From positions 1-47,143 of the forward strand of contig JAZBOS010000102.1 in NCBI GenBank assembly GCA_036351255.1: 47,143 bases of DNA, read 5' to 3'. Positions within the stretch are counted from its first letter, which is position 1. Each line of letters opens with the position of its first letter. Position numbers and translations under genes: made by a program. The notes below the pieces were generated by a model. The model did no database searches, was not told the DNA's origin, and was given only the letters and a program-made list of their open reading frames with translations. This stretch comes from Bacteroides sp. GTDB taxonomy: Bacteria; Bacteroidota; Bacteroidia; Bacteroidales; UBA7960. Below, in pieces: positions 33,548 through 41,602 of the stretch.

Positions 33548-35479
33548 ATGAAAAGACTTTTACCCTTGTTTTTCATTTTTTCAGCCCTGGTAGCACAATC
33601 CCAGTATGTCACCCCTGGTACGGGTGTAAAATGGGACCTGGAAACCCTTGCTGCGAATTCTGAAGGGATCATTTCACTGATCGGCGCCAACTATGTAATG
33701 GGCGGCAGCGTTGTGATCAGCGCCAACGACACCCTTGAAATCCTCTCTGACGGAGTCCTGCTTTTTATGGGTCTTTCTTATATTGAGTCTTATGGAACGC
33801 TGATCGTGGATGCGCCTGATCAAATGGTCTTCTCAGCCTTTGATCACCAAGCAACGGATAAATGGCGTGGCATCCGATTTTACGAAGGCCACTATACCTA
33901 CCTGCGCAACGCCATTTTTGAATATGGCGGTGGACTGAAAGTAGGCAACGGAGGCAACTTCTATATGGACGCCTGCACCCTGCGCTACAACTACTACCAG
34001 TCAGGTGCTTCCTTTACTTCCAGCGGTGCACTCGACATCACGGGACCAGCAACCATTATCAACAGCGAGATATACGAAAACCAGCGCGCTGCTATTGGCA
34101 CAGCCTCTAACACCAGTAGCCCCATCATCTTCCGCAACAACTACCTCTTTGGCAATACAGCTGAGAACTCTAACCGCCCACAGATCAACCTGGGACCTTC
34201 CGGACCTGGCAATACCAGTTACATTGTCGGCAACACCGTCATCGGTAATGGCAATACCTCTTCGGGTGGCATCGCCTATTCCTCCCTGCTGGGGGTGGAA
34301 GGCGATGTGGTGATCGACTCCAACTACGTAGAAGCCAACCGCTATGGCATCGCCCTCACCGGCTCAGGAATGAACGCCTGGATACGCTACAACACTGTGA
34401 TCGACAATAACATCCAGAACGAACCCAACCTGGGGGGCAGCGGCCTTAACTTCACCGGTTCATCTGCTTCTACCTATCAGCATGCCATGGTCACCGGCAA
34501 CATCATCACCGGCAACCTCTGGGGCATCACAATCATCGGCTACCCCGTGGTGAATATGGGCAACAATGACCCCGAGGATTACAACCCTGGCCTCAACGTG
34601 TTCAGCGGCAACGGCAACGGGGGCGTTACCTACGACCTCTACAACAATGGGCCGGTGACCCAGTATGCCATGGGCAACCTTTGGGATGTGGCAGTCCAGG
34701 ATGAGGCAAGCATCGAAACCGTCATCACCCACCAGCCGGATATAAGCACCCTCGGACTGGTCTACTATTGGCCCGCTGCACAAAAGGCCACCTTTGAGGC
34801 CACTGACAGCGAAACCACCCCCCTCGAAGGCGTCAGCATAGCCGTGGATGGCCTGGAAACACTCCTGAGCACCGATGTGGAAGGCCTGGCCGATCTCATC
34901 ACTATGCAGGGCGAATACACCTTCACCGCCTCCCTCGAAGGCTATGAAGACTTCAGCGGCTCCTTCACCCTGGGCACGGAAGCTATCCAAATCCCCATCC
35001 AGATGAGTGAGATCACCTATACCGTCACTTTTGAGGTGACCGATGGAACAGACCCGGTCGAAGGAGCAAGTATCGACATTTCAGGACAAACCCTTACCAC
35101 AGATGCCAATGGAGAGGCTTTCATCGCCCTCACCAATGGCACTTATCCCTTTGAAGTCACGGCCACAGACTTCACCACTGCCACAGGCGATGTGGTTGTT
35201 GACGGACAGGATCTCACCATCCCGGTGACCATCACCAGCACCGTTGGCATTACCGAACTTCAGGGATTCCGCATCTACCCCAATCCCGCATCATCCTATG
35301 TAAGGATCGAAGGCCAGACCATACAAAAAGCTGAGCTGCGTCAGCTCCAGGGTGTCCTCGTCCGCAGTTGGGACAGCCCTGCCTCCACTCTTTCCGTCGA
35401 AGGCCTGCCCTCAGGATACTACTTCCTGCACCTATACACCTACGGACAAGTCATCGTCCACCGCCTCATCATCCAATAA
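33548..35479 (+). CDS. T9SS-secreted right-handed beta-helix protein
   Basis: A 643-residue protein with a signal peptide (1-18, ending VAQS). Residues about 30-400 have the repeating Asn/Gly-rich short strands of parallel beta-helix (PbH1) proteins: IINSEIYENQ, IIFRNNYLFGN, YIVGNTVIGN, VIDSNYVEANRYG, AWIRYNTVIDNN, ITGNLWGI. This is the fold of pectate lyases and many surface adhesins; no lyase active-site residues can be assigned. Two carboxypeptidase-regulatory-like beta domains follow (about 408-485 and 492-563, each with P-x-E-G-x-S-I). The last ~75 residues are a T9SS type A sorting domain (FRIYPNPASSYVRI, GYYFLHLYTYGQ). Confidence 0.85.
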   Translation: MKRLLPLFFIFSALVAQSQYVTPGTGVKWDLETLAANSEGIISLIGANYVMGGSVVISANDTLEILSDGVLLFMGLSYIESYGTLIVDAPDQMVFSAFDHQATDKWRGIRFYEGHYTYLRNAIFEYGGGLKVGNGGNFYMDACTLRYNYYQSGASFTSSGALDITGPATIINSEIYENQRAAIGTASNTSSPIIFRNNYLFGNTAENSNRPQINLGPSGPGNTSYIVGNTVIGNGNTSSGGIAYSSLLGVEGDVVIDSNYVEANRYGIALTGSGMNAWIRYNTVIDNNIQNEPNLGGSGLNFTGSSASTYQHAMVTGNIITGNLWGITIIGYPVVNMGNNDPEDYNPGLNVFSGNGNGGVTYDLYNNGPVTQYAMGNLWDVAVQDEASIETVITHQPDISTLGLVYYWPAAQKATFEATDSETTPLEGVSIAVDGLETLLSTDVEGLADLITMQGEYTFTASLEGYEDFSGSFTLGTEAIQIPIQMSEITYTVTFEVTDGTDPVEGASIDISGQTLTTDANGEAFIALTNGTYPFEVTATDFTTATGDVVVDGQDLTIPVTITSTVGITELQGFRIYPNPASSYVRIEGQTIQKAELRQLQGVLVRSWDSPASTLSVEGLPSGYYFLHLYTYGQVIVHRLIIQ

Positions 35480-35510
35480 GGTCCTTTAGTCCTTACCAGC
35501 ATAAAATCAA

Positions 35511-35545
35511 CCCCCTGGCCGTAATATCTGGTCAGGGGGATTTTG
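35511..35545 (+). terminator. Rho-independent terminator after the beta-helix gene
   Basis: A 10-bp stem CCCCCTGGCC/GGTCAGGGGG (one G-U pair) with a 9-base loop, followed by ATTTTGTTTTC, about 30 bases after the stop codon. Confidence 0.75.
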
Positions 35546-35645
35546 TTTTCTTTCAAAAAAAATAGCCCACGGAAACTGCTGGTTCAAAGGAGGTAACCTG
35601 ATTAACAACCAAGGAAAATTGTCCGGTTTTATTGGGGTTGATCCA

Positions 35646-35677
35646 GAACCTTAAACCTTAAACCTTGAACCTTAAAC
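35646..35677. repeat. CCTTAAA-type heptamer array
   Basis: Four units of (A/G)AACCTTA spaced by 7 bases, one with G in place of A. It lies between the convergent beta-helix gene and the DUF799 operon. It is the complement of the TTTAAGG array at 39140. Confidence 0.75.
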
Positions 35678-35708
35678 AATATATCACCCTCAAGAAAAAA
35701 CTAGTGAA

Positions 35709-36389
35709 TTATTCTCCCCATCGCAGCAACATTTCCGCAGGGCCTGCCTTCATATTCTGGTCAGTGCGGTATTGCGGGCTGTAAGGGCCCAAAGGCAGGT
35801 CGAAAAAGGTGCTTTCACTGCACAGGGCAGCGATCCTTTCAGGACTGATGGCGGCGGTACGCAGCGTCGATGCGGCCAAAGTGAGGACCCAACTCCCCTC
35901 CACCTCGGCCGTCACCTGGCAGTAGCCCATCGTCTTGCGGTAAAACAACGTGCTGCCGGTTTCGGCTGAAACGATAAAGTACTCTGCTTCCACCACGATC
36001 TCGCCCGTATCCAGCCCGAACGATTTTCCCCACTGCTGAATGTAGGTATGCACCACCAGGTCGGCCCCAAAAAGTTCTCTCATCTCGGCGGACCGCTCTG
36101 AGAGGTCAACAGTGTCGAGCTGTTCCTGCCTGAGGATCTGCATCGTCGCCAGGGGCGGGATGACATAATAGCCTGCATTGATCAGGGGGGCAAAGAGGGT
36201 GGTATAAAAGGCATGGGTGGCTTCCGGATAATTGGTGAAGTTGGCGGGCGGCAGCACTACGATGGTCGTTGGGTTTTCTTCAAAAAGCTCAGGATAGGTG
36301 GCATGTCTGTCGGGTAACGGTACCGGGGGCTGAACAGTACAGGCCGCCAGAAAAAAACCCGCAAGCGCAGAAAATAGATTTGTTCTCAT
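35709..36389 (-). CDS. DUF799 (GNA1162-type) lipoprotein
   Basis: A 226-residue lipoprotein; lipobox L-A-A-C with C17. The mature part follows the DUF799 family: YPELFEENPTTIVVLPPANFTN, then YTTLFAPLINAGYYVIPP, and a conserved acidic/aromatic core (GADLVVHTYIQQWG). In other bacteria this family is encoded beside a DUF4810 lipoprotein and a CsgG-like pore protein; together they are thought to form an outer-membrane assembly. Here the DUF4810 gene is directly upstream with a 4-base ATGA overlap, but the third gene is a beta-barrel protein, not CsgG. It is the last gene of the operon. Confidence 0.78.
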   Translation of the reverse strand: MRTNLFSALAGFFLAACTVQPPVPLPDRHATYPELFEENPTTIVVLPPANFTNYPEATHAFYTTLFAPLINAGYYVIPPLATMQILRQEQLDTVDLSERSAEMRELFGADLVVHTYIQQWGKSFGLDTGEIVVEAEYFIVSAETGSTLFYRKTMGYCQVTAEVEGSWVLTLAASTLRTAAISPERIAALCSESTFFDLPLGPYSPQYRTDQNMKAGPAEMLLRWGE

Positions 36390-36763
36390 TCTTCAATGGG
36401 TTTTAATAATTGCCGGATGTAGGTCCGGGCCTCTGGATAAAGACCCATTTCGTTCTCCATCAGGGTTCTGACCGCAGCCTCATTTCCCTGGCCCATCATC
36501 AGCACCCCGTAATCGGCATAAATGCCCGGGGGCACTCTGCCCAGGACGCCGGTCTGGCTCTGAATGATCTTCTGAAAAGCCCCCGTAAGCTCAGCAGCGG
36601 CTTTCCCATCCGCCTTCTCCAGATAATTGGCATACGTTTTCCCCAACCCTTCCATTGAATACAAGGGAATTTTGTGGTGCACCCCCTGGTAATTGCTCCC
36701 GGTTCTCAGAGGCATGCAGGCAAACAGCAGCAACCCCACCAGCAGAATGATGAACCGCCTCAT
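36386..36763 (-). CDS. DUF4810-type lipoprotein
   Basis: A 125-residue lipoprotein with lipobox L-F-A-C (C16). The mature part keeps the DUF4810 layout: an N-terminal Tyr-containing segment (IPLYSMEGL), helical middle, the block VPPGIYADYGVLMMGQGN, and the end E-N-E-M-x-L-Y-P-E-A-R-T-Y-I-R-Q-L-L. The middle gene of three, with ATGA overlaps on both sides, so the products are likely made in fixed ratio and act together at the outer membrane. Confidence 0.72.
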   Translation of the reverse strand: MRRFIILLVGLLLFACMPLRTGSNYQGVHHKIPLYSMEGLGKTYANYLEKADGKAAAELTGAFQKIIQSQTGVLGRVPPGIYADYGVLMMGQGNEAAVRTLMENEMGLYPEARTYIRQLLKPIEE

Positions 36764-37461
36764 TTCTTCCCAAGGATAACCACGATGCCAACTTTTAATC
36801 CAAAGGTCCCCACGATGGTCCTTTCGTTATCCGGGTTGTCTTCCTTGCCCTTGAAAGCCATTGACTGGTAACCCAGGGCCAGATCCAGGACGGCCTTTTC
36901 ACCCAGAGGAAATCCAACCCCGGCACCCGCGTTAAAACCACTGACACCTATTTTTTCTTCCTCTTCACCATCACCCCAGTTACTTTCCCATTTGTATTTG
37001 TTTTTAACCTGCCCGAACAGGGCACCTGCTTCAATAAATGGAAACATTTTTCCGGTAGGGAAATAAAACCTTGCAAACGGCCCGAAACCGAACAGCGACA
37101 TAGTGTTTTCACTTTCGCCTTCGTATTCGTATTCGTCAAAAGAGTTCTTCATTTTTACACTGGAAAAATTGAGATCAGCCCCCAGGGCAAGATTATCGAC
37201 AACAAAAAATCCAAGCCTGGGTGAGGAATTGAAACTTCTTAGTTTCGTTTCATTGTCATTTTCCTCTCCACCATCTGATTTAACTTTAAAATTGCCAAAC
37301 CCAATGCCCAAAAGACCAGACATGGATATCCCTTCTTCCAAGGGAAGAAGACTAAACTGCGAAGAAACGCCCAGCAGGGTGTTTCCCTTAGTGGTTTGTG
37401 CAAATCCGGAGGTAACGGGCAGCAGCCCAAGCATTAAAACCAGGACCAACAACTTTTTCAT
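36760..37461 (-). CDS. Outer-membrane beta-barrel protein (OmpW/opacity-like)
   Basis: A 233-residue protein with a clean signal peptide (1-22, ending FAQ). The mature part is composed of amphipathic strands separated by acidic loops (LLGIGFGNFKV, SPRLGFFVVDNLALGADLNF, FGPFARFYFPTG, FPFIEAGALFG, GVGFPLGEKAVLDLALGYQ), typical of an 8-stranded barrel. First gene of the operon with the DUF4810 and DUF799 lipoproteins; it occupies the place that CsgG has in related clusters. The start is ATG 37461; a GTG precedes it at 37464. Confidence 0.8.
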   Translation of the reverse strand: MKKLLVLVLMLGLLPVTSGFAQTTKGNTLLGVSSQFSLLPLEEGISMSGLLGIGFGNFKVKSDGGEENDNETKLRSFNSSPRLGFFVVDNLALGADLNFSSVKMKNSFDEYEYEGESENTMSLFGFGPFARFYFPTGKMFPFIEAGALFGQVKNKYKWESNWGDGEEEEKIGVSGFNAGAGVGFPLGEKAVLDLALGYQSMAFKGKEDNPDNERTIVGTFGLKVGIVVILGKK

Positions 37462-37790
37462 CACATAATGTTTTTAATGGTGCCTACTCTTTAGTTTTTC
37501 GGCTTTCACTTTTGCACCATTCAAAAAATTCCCGGGTGCACCAGGCTTAACGTGCAACAAAGAACCCGCCGGTATCAAAGCCTTATTTAGCCAGACATTC
37601 TCGTGCCTCTTACCTCCCTTCCTTTCACGAAAAGATAAGTCATTCCCGGGCAGTTTTTTTAAACATAAATTTAAAACGGAAATTTACGAAAAAAAACGCA
37701 TCTCCAAATATTTTAGGAATGGGGAAGCGAATAAATTGGTATGAAAGTATAAGGATTGAAAAATTATTCTCCTTGAAGAAAAAAACAGTT
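37462..37790. other. Intergenic region between the barrel operon and the CDF gene
   Basis: Upstream region of the minus-strand barrel operon. It holds an 8-bp inverted repeat AATGGTGC (37476-37483)/GCACCATT (37514-37521) within 60 bases of the operon start and a further GGTGCACC palindrome (37535-37542). No consensus -7 box was found. A frame at 37719-37928 runs antisense into the CDF gene and is not supported. Confidence 0.4.
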
Positions 37791-38690
37791 CTAACAATCT
37801 GTCTTACACCCTTCTTCAATCTGCTTATTTTCTATCTGAAGCGTGGTATGGTTTATGCCAAATTGATGGTCAAGTGCATGCTGCAGGTTGGAAATAAAAT
37901 GGTCATCACTCCCGTCGGGAATGATTAAATGAGCCGTTAAGGCCACCTTGGTGGTGCTCATGGCCCAGATATGCAGGTCGTGAACACTCTCCACGCCTTT
38001 TTGCGCCAGCAGGAATTCCCTGACTTTATCAAGCTCAATGTGTTTGGGCACGGCATCCAGGGCCAGATCCAGCGATTCGGTGAACAAACGCCAGGTGCCC
38101 CAAACGATGACAGCAATGATGAAGAAACTTGTTACCGGGTCAATCCATTGCTTGCCGGTCAGCTTGATCAACAAGCCGGCCACGACAACCCCCAGCGATA
38201 CACCGGCATCAGCGGCCATATGAAGGAAAGCCCCCCTGATGTTCAGGTCTGCTTTCTGGCCTTTCATGAACAGCAAGGCTGTAAGGGTATTGATCACTAC
38301 CCCAATGGCTGCCACCACCATCACCTGGCTGCCGGCAACAGGTTCGGGACTTCTGAATTTACCAATGGCATCCCAGGCAATGAATCCTACAGCGCCAAAC
38401 AGCAACAAGGCATTCAGCATGGAAACAAGAATGGTGGTTTTCCGAAGCCCATAGGTATATTTGCCCCTGGGTTTTATGGAAGCCAGCCATATGGCCGTCC
38501 AGGCAAACACCAGCCCAAGCACATCACTGGCATTATGTCCGGCATCCGCCAGCAGGGCCGAGGAATTGGCCATTATACCGAATATGACTTCAACCGCAAT
38601 GAAGCTCACATTTAATCCAATGCCCAGCGCAAAAGCCTTTCGGTAGCCTCCATTCCTTTCATCCGCATGTCCGTTTGAATGTGCCATCAT
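37791..38690 (-). CDS. Cation diffusion facilitator (Zn2+-type exporter)
   Basis: A 299-residue CDF-family antiporter that exports divalent metal ions in exchange for protons. Six TMs occupy about residues 20-190. The metal site has H52-x3-D56 in TM2 (ADAGHNASD) and H157-x3-D161 in TM5 (HMAAD); a His/Asp mixture in both positions is typical of zinc-selective members. The C-terminal cytoplasmic domain (about 205-290) includes HDLHIWAMS. A His/Asn-rich N-terminus (HSNGHAD) and a terminal C-K-T-D-C may also bind metal. Single gene, with a possible -7 box about 48 bases upstream. Confidence 0.9.
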   Translation of the reverse strand: MMAHSNGHADERNGGYRKAFALGIGLNVSFIAVEVIFGIMANSSALLADAGHNASDVLGLVFAWTAIWLASIKPRGKYTYGLRKTTILVSMLNALLLFGAVGFIAWDAIGKFRSPEPVAGSQVMVVAAIGVVINTLTALLFMKGQKADLNIRGAFLHMAADAGVSLGVVVAGLLIKLTGKQWIDPVTSFFIIAVIVWGTWRLFTESLDLALDAVPKHIELDKVREFLLAQKGVESVHDLHIWAMSTTKVALTAHLIIPDGSDDHFISNLQHALDHQFGINHTTLQIENKQIEEGCKTDC

Positions 38691-38737
38691 AATCTTAAGT
38701 GAGCAGAAAAACGATTCCCGCCTTGCTGAGGATTATA

Positions 38738-38745
38738 CAAAATTA
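38738..38745 (-). promoter_or_regulatory. -7 box TAATTTTG upstream of the CDF gene
   Basis: The minus strand carries TAATTTTG, fitting TAnnTTTG, giving a leader of about 40 bases. No TTTG at the -33 distance. Confidence 0.35.
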
Positions 38746-38765
38746 AGGGAAAGTGCCTGATATTA

Positions 38766-38810
38766 AAAAAAATACTACTGCAATCTATTGATATACAGTA
38801 GTATTTTTTT
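38766..38810. terminator. Terminator after the tRNA-Ser/tRNA-Pro unit
   Basis: The 15-bp perfect arms AAAAAAATACTACTG and CAGTAGTATTTTTTT lie around a 15-base loop. The A/T ends make it function in either direction; it is 8 bases downstream of tRNA-Pro on the minus strand. Confidence 0.85.
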
Positions 38811-38817
38811 ATTTCTG

Positions 38818-38892
38818 TCGGGGTGAGAGGATTCGAACCTCCGACCTCCTGCTCCCAAAGCAGGCGCGCTAACCGGACTACGCTACACCCCG
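38818..38892 (-). tRNA. tRNA-Pro (anticodon UGG)
   Basis: On the minus strand: acceptor CGGGGTG/CACCCCG, anticodon arm CCTGCTTTGGGAGCAGG with TGG, T-arm GGAGGTTCGAATCCTC, discriminator A. CCA is not encoded, unlike the tRNA-Arg gene. Lies 21 bases downstream of tRNA-Ser, same transcript. Confidence 0.95.
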
Positions 38893-38911
38893 AAAATCGT
38901 ATGGAAAAAAG

Positions 38912-39000
<89 letters not shown>

Positions 39001-39068
39001 GTGTCCTGTGCTGAATCTTTCTTTTTTGAAAACGCAAGAAATAGAAAGATCGTTTTTTTTTGAGAGTG

Positions 39069-39099
39069 CAAAGATAGTCAAAACATCATTCACGCCAAA
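39069..39099 (-). promoter_or_regulatory. Bacteroidetes-type promoter of the tRNA pair
   Basis: The minus strand reads TTTG (39096-39099), 19 bases, then TATCTTTG (39069-39076). This is the canonical TTTG-N19-TAnnTTTG arrangement of the Bacteroidetes primary sigma factor. Transcription would begin near 39062, about 60 bases before tRNA-Ser. Confidence 0.7.
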
Positions 39100-39139
39100 T
39101 AATTCCTGAAAAAAAAGGAAGAAGGTTAGGGGTTCAAAG

Positions 39140-39181
39140 TTTAAGGTTTAAGGTTTAAGGTTTAAGGTTTAAGGTTTAAGG
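39140..39181. repeat. TTTAAGG heptamer array (6 units)
   Basis: Six exact TTTAAGG units, with partial units before. A second 7-bp period, CTCCATG, follows at about 39192-39214 and runs up to the 3' end of the aminotransferase gene. Confidence 0.88.
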
Positions 39182-39216
39182 TTTCGGGTCTGCTCCATGC
39201 TCCATGCCCCATGCCA

Positions 39217-40533
39217 TTAAACCGGGTGGTCTGCCTTAAACTTTTTCAGCCGTTCTTCGAGATCCGGAAACTGCTCACGCTGCACCAGCGATACGCAGGC
39301 GCGGAGGCCTTCGAGGCGTTCGCTGCCGGTGATGGCCAGTGAGATGGCACTGATGCCGTAATAAACCAGCTCTTCGATGAGCTCTGCGCCCTGGAAGCCA
39401 GGATAGGCAATGGTGAAATAGAAGCCGTCTGCCAGGGGCTTGTCCTCATCCTTGTCGTAAACGATGTGGAAGCCGTTTTCGGTGAAGAGTTTCTTCATCG
39501 CTTTGGCCTTCTCGCCATAGTCCTTCACCACATCGATAAAGTTAAACGTCCCGTCGTTGGCTGCTTTCAGGATGGCAGCCAGGGCATACTGGGCCGAGTG
39601 AGAGGTACCTGAGCTCAGGGCATAGACCGTGCCAAAGATCATCGCATTGCCAAACTTGCTCGAGTTGTAATAGCGGCAAAGGTCGGGCGCCTGGCTCTCG
39701 AACAGATGGTCACTCACCACCATCATCCCGATGCGCTGACCGGCATAGCTGAAGGCTTTTGAACTCGAGATGAACAGGATGTAGTTGCCCGTATATTTTG
39801 CCACCGTGGGCTGGTAGGGCGGCACCCCGGGCTTGGAATAGTCCTGGCGGAAATCCATCGCAAAATAAGCCAGGTCCTCCATCACCACCACATTGTATTT
39901 GGTGGCCAACTCGCCGATGATCTGCAATTCGTGGTCATTAAAACAAATCCACGACGGGTTGTTGGGATTGGAATAAAGCATCCCGGCGATATTTCCTTTC
40001 GAAAGCTTCTCTTCCAGCTTCTCACGAAGTTTCTCGCCCCGGAAGTCGTAAACATCGAAGCGGTCGATGGGGATGCCCTGCACCTTGCACTGCTGATAAT
40101 GTACCGGGAAGCCCGGGTCGATGAACAGGATGGTGTCCTTCTCCTTATACATCCTGCTAATGGTGGTGAAGGCGGCAAAGCTCCCCTGCATCGAGCCCAC
40201 CGTGGGGATGCAGCCGCGGGGATCCACGTCAACATCCATAAACATTTTCACGAAACGTGAGATTTCGTTTTTCAAGGGCTTAATACCATCGATGTCAGGA
40301 TAAATGGCGGCCACGCCCCGGCGCAGCGCCTCGATCTCGGCCTCCACACCGATCTGGGTGGGAGGCAGCCCGGGGATGCCCATCTCCATCCTGACATAAC
40401 GAATGCCGGTGGCTTGCTCAATGTTGTCAATCAGCCGCTTGATCTCACGGATAGAGGCCTTCCCTACGCTGGGAAGGCCCATTCGCTTTACTTCTTCCTG
40501 TACCTTCTCATATGGAACTGGCGTATCTTTCAT
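39217..40533 (-). CDS. Class I/II PLP aminotransferase
   Basis: A 438-residue fold-type I aminotransferase. PLP lysine K259 lies in SSSKAFSYAGQRIG. Other hallmarks are SNPNNPS (N192), MEDLAY (D220, Y223) and GSMQGSF, which replaces the usual G-x-x-Q-A phosphate loop. It is somewhat longer than typical aspartate or histidinol-phosphate aminotransferases because of an N-terminal extension (about residues 1-45) rich in charged residues. Its substrate cannot be predicted from the sequence. Single gene. Confidence 0.88.
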   Translation of the reverse strand: MKDTPVPYEKVQEEVKRMGLPSVGKASIREIKRLIDNIEQATGIRYVRMEMGIPGLPPTQIGVEAEIEALRRGVAAIYPDIDGIKPLKNEISRFVKMFMDVDVDPRGCIPTVGSMQGSFAAFTTISRMYKEKDTILFIDPGFPVHYQQCKVQGIPIDRFDVYDFRGEKLREKLEEKLSKGNIAGMLYSNPNNPSWICFNDHELQIIGELATKYNVVVMEDLAYFAMDFRQDYSKPGVPPYQPTVAKYTGNYILFISSSKAFSYAGQRIGMMVVSDHLFESQAPDLCRYYNSSKFGNAMIFGTVYALSSGTSHSAQYALAAILKAANDGTFNFIDVVKDYGEKAKAMKKLFTENGFHIVYDKDEDKPLADGFYFTIAYPGFQGAELIEELVYYGISAISLAITGSERLEGLRACVSLVQREQFPDLEERLKKFKADHPV

Positions 40534-40702
40534 AATGCGTCAATGTTTTTTTGGTGTTTATATGCTTATTTTATTTTGTAAGATGCTCCATTAGGTATGT
40601 TTCCCAGCCATCTGTGATGACGGCTGATCATCGGGCTGATTGCGCTGCAAAATAAGAAATTCCGCGCGTATAAAAAAACCTGAGCGGAAAATAAATTCCC
40701 TC

Positions 40703-40710
40703 TATATTTG
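40703..40710 (+). promoter_or_regulatory. -7 box TATATTTG before the duplicated membrane protein gene
   Basis: A TAnnTTTG match 19 bases before the ATG at 40730, implying a short leader. It supports that start over the one at 40640, which would lie upstream of the promoter. Confidence 0.45.
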
Positions 40711-40729
40711 CCCCAGCAAAGTCAATAAG

Positions 40730-41521
40730 ATGGGCGCACTTTTTCTCCAGCAACTTATCTTGTCGGTGGTGATAGCTGGTCTGTGGATCGGCGGGGTCAC
40801 GCTTCTGTCCGAACGCCTGGGCTCGCGCCTGGGCGGGATGATCAGCAACCTGCCCAGCACCATCCTGGTGTCGCTGCTGTTTATCGGCATCACCCAAAGT
40901 CCTGAATTTGCCGCCCAAGCCACAGTGACCGTCCCGCTGGGGATGACCATCAGCACGCTTTTCCTGTTTGCCTTTATCCTGCTGATCCCCCTGGGGCTGG
41001 GCTGGGCCCTGGCAGGAAGCATCACGACCTGGGTGGGCTTTGCCATCCTTTCCTCCTTTTTCCAGGACACCGGCAGGCTCACCTGGACGCTCATCTATTT
41101 TGCAGTAGCCATCGGCAGCTGGCTCATCGCTGAAAGGGTCCTGAAGATCCAGTCAGCTCCCAAAACGGGCAGGCGCTATACCTGGTGGCAGGTATTGATC
41201 CGGGCCGCCTTTGCCGGATCGGTCGTGGGTACCGCCGTGCTCATCGGCCGCAGCGGGTCGGCATTCTGGACCGGCATCTTTTCCACCTTCCCCGCCGTGA
41301 TGTTATCTTCTATGGTCATCCTCACCCTCTCGGCAGGCCCCGCCTTTGCGCGCGCCCTCGGAAAGATCATGCTCCTTGCATCTACCAACATCATCATTTA
41401 CGGCCATTTTACCGGCTTGTTGTTTCCGCGAATCGGACTTGCCTGGGGCTCGATCATCAGTTTTATCATTGCCTCCCTGTGGGTTTGGCTTTTAAAACCC
41501 CTCTTTGACCGAAGCAAATAA
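40730..41521 (+). CDS. Polytopic membrane protein with internal duplication
   Basis: A 263-residue protein with about eight hydrophobic segments. The two halves look related: each has a Gly/Ser-rich re-entrant-like block with a proline, GGMISNLPSTILVSLLFIG (about 35-53) and TGIFSTFPAVMLSSMVIL (about 184-201). Both are followed by further TM segments. Such a pair of F/L-P-S/A-x-x-x-S motifs in two halves is common in inverted-repeat transporters. The exact family is not recognised and the substrate is unknown. The start at 40730 follows a TATATTTG box. Confidence 0.7.
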   Translation: MGALFLQQLILSVVIAGLWIGGVTLLSERLGSRLGGMISNLPSTILVSLLFIGITQSPEFAAQATVTVPLGMTISTLFLFAFILLIPLGLGWALAGSITTWVGFAILSSFFQDTGRLTWTLIYFAVAIGSWLIAERVLKIQSAPKTGRRYTWWQVLIRAAFAGSVVGTAVLIGRSGSAFWTGIFSTFPAVMLSSMVILTLSAGPAFARALGKIMLLASTNIIIYGHFTGLLFPRIGLAWGSIISFIIASLWVWLLKPLFDRSK

Positions 41522-41602
41522 CAAAAGCGCCGAAAGCCCTTGCGGGTAAGCTTTTTCTTATTATTTTGGCGTGTTAAAATTCAACCATCCAAACAAACTA
41601 AA

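Noticed and set aside
37971..38615. 214-codon plus-strand frame opposite the CDF exporter
   Set aside because: Antisense shadow; CDF motifs are on the minus strand.
41533..41555. Possible terminator AAAGCCC/GGGTAAGCTTT after the duplicated membrane protein gene
   Set aside because: The stem is short and bulged; too weak to call.
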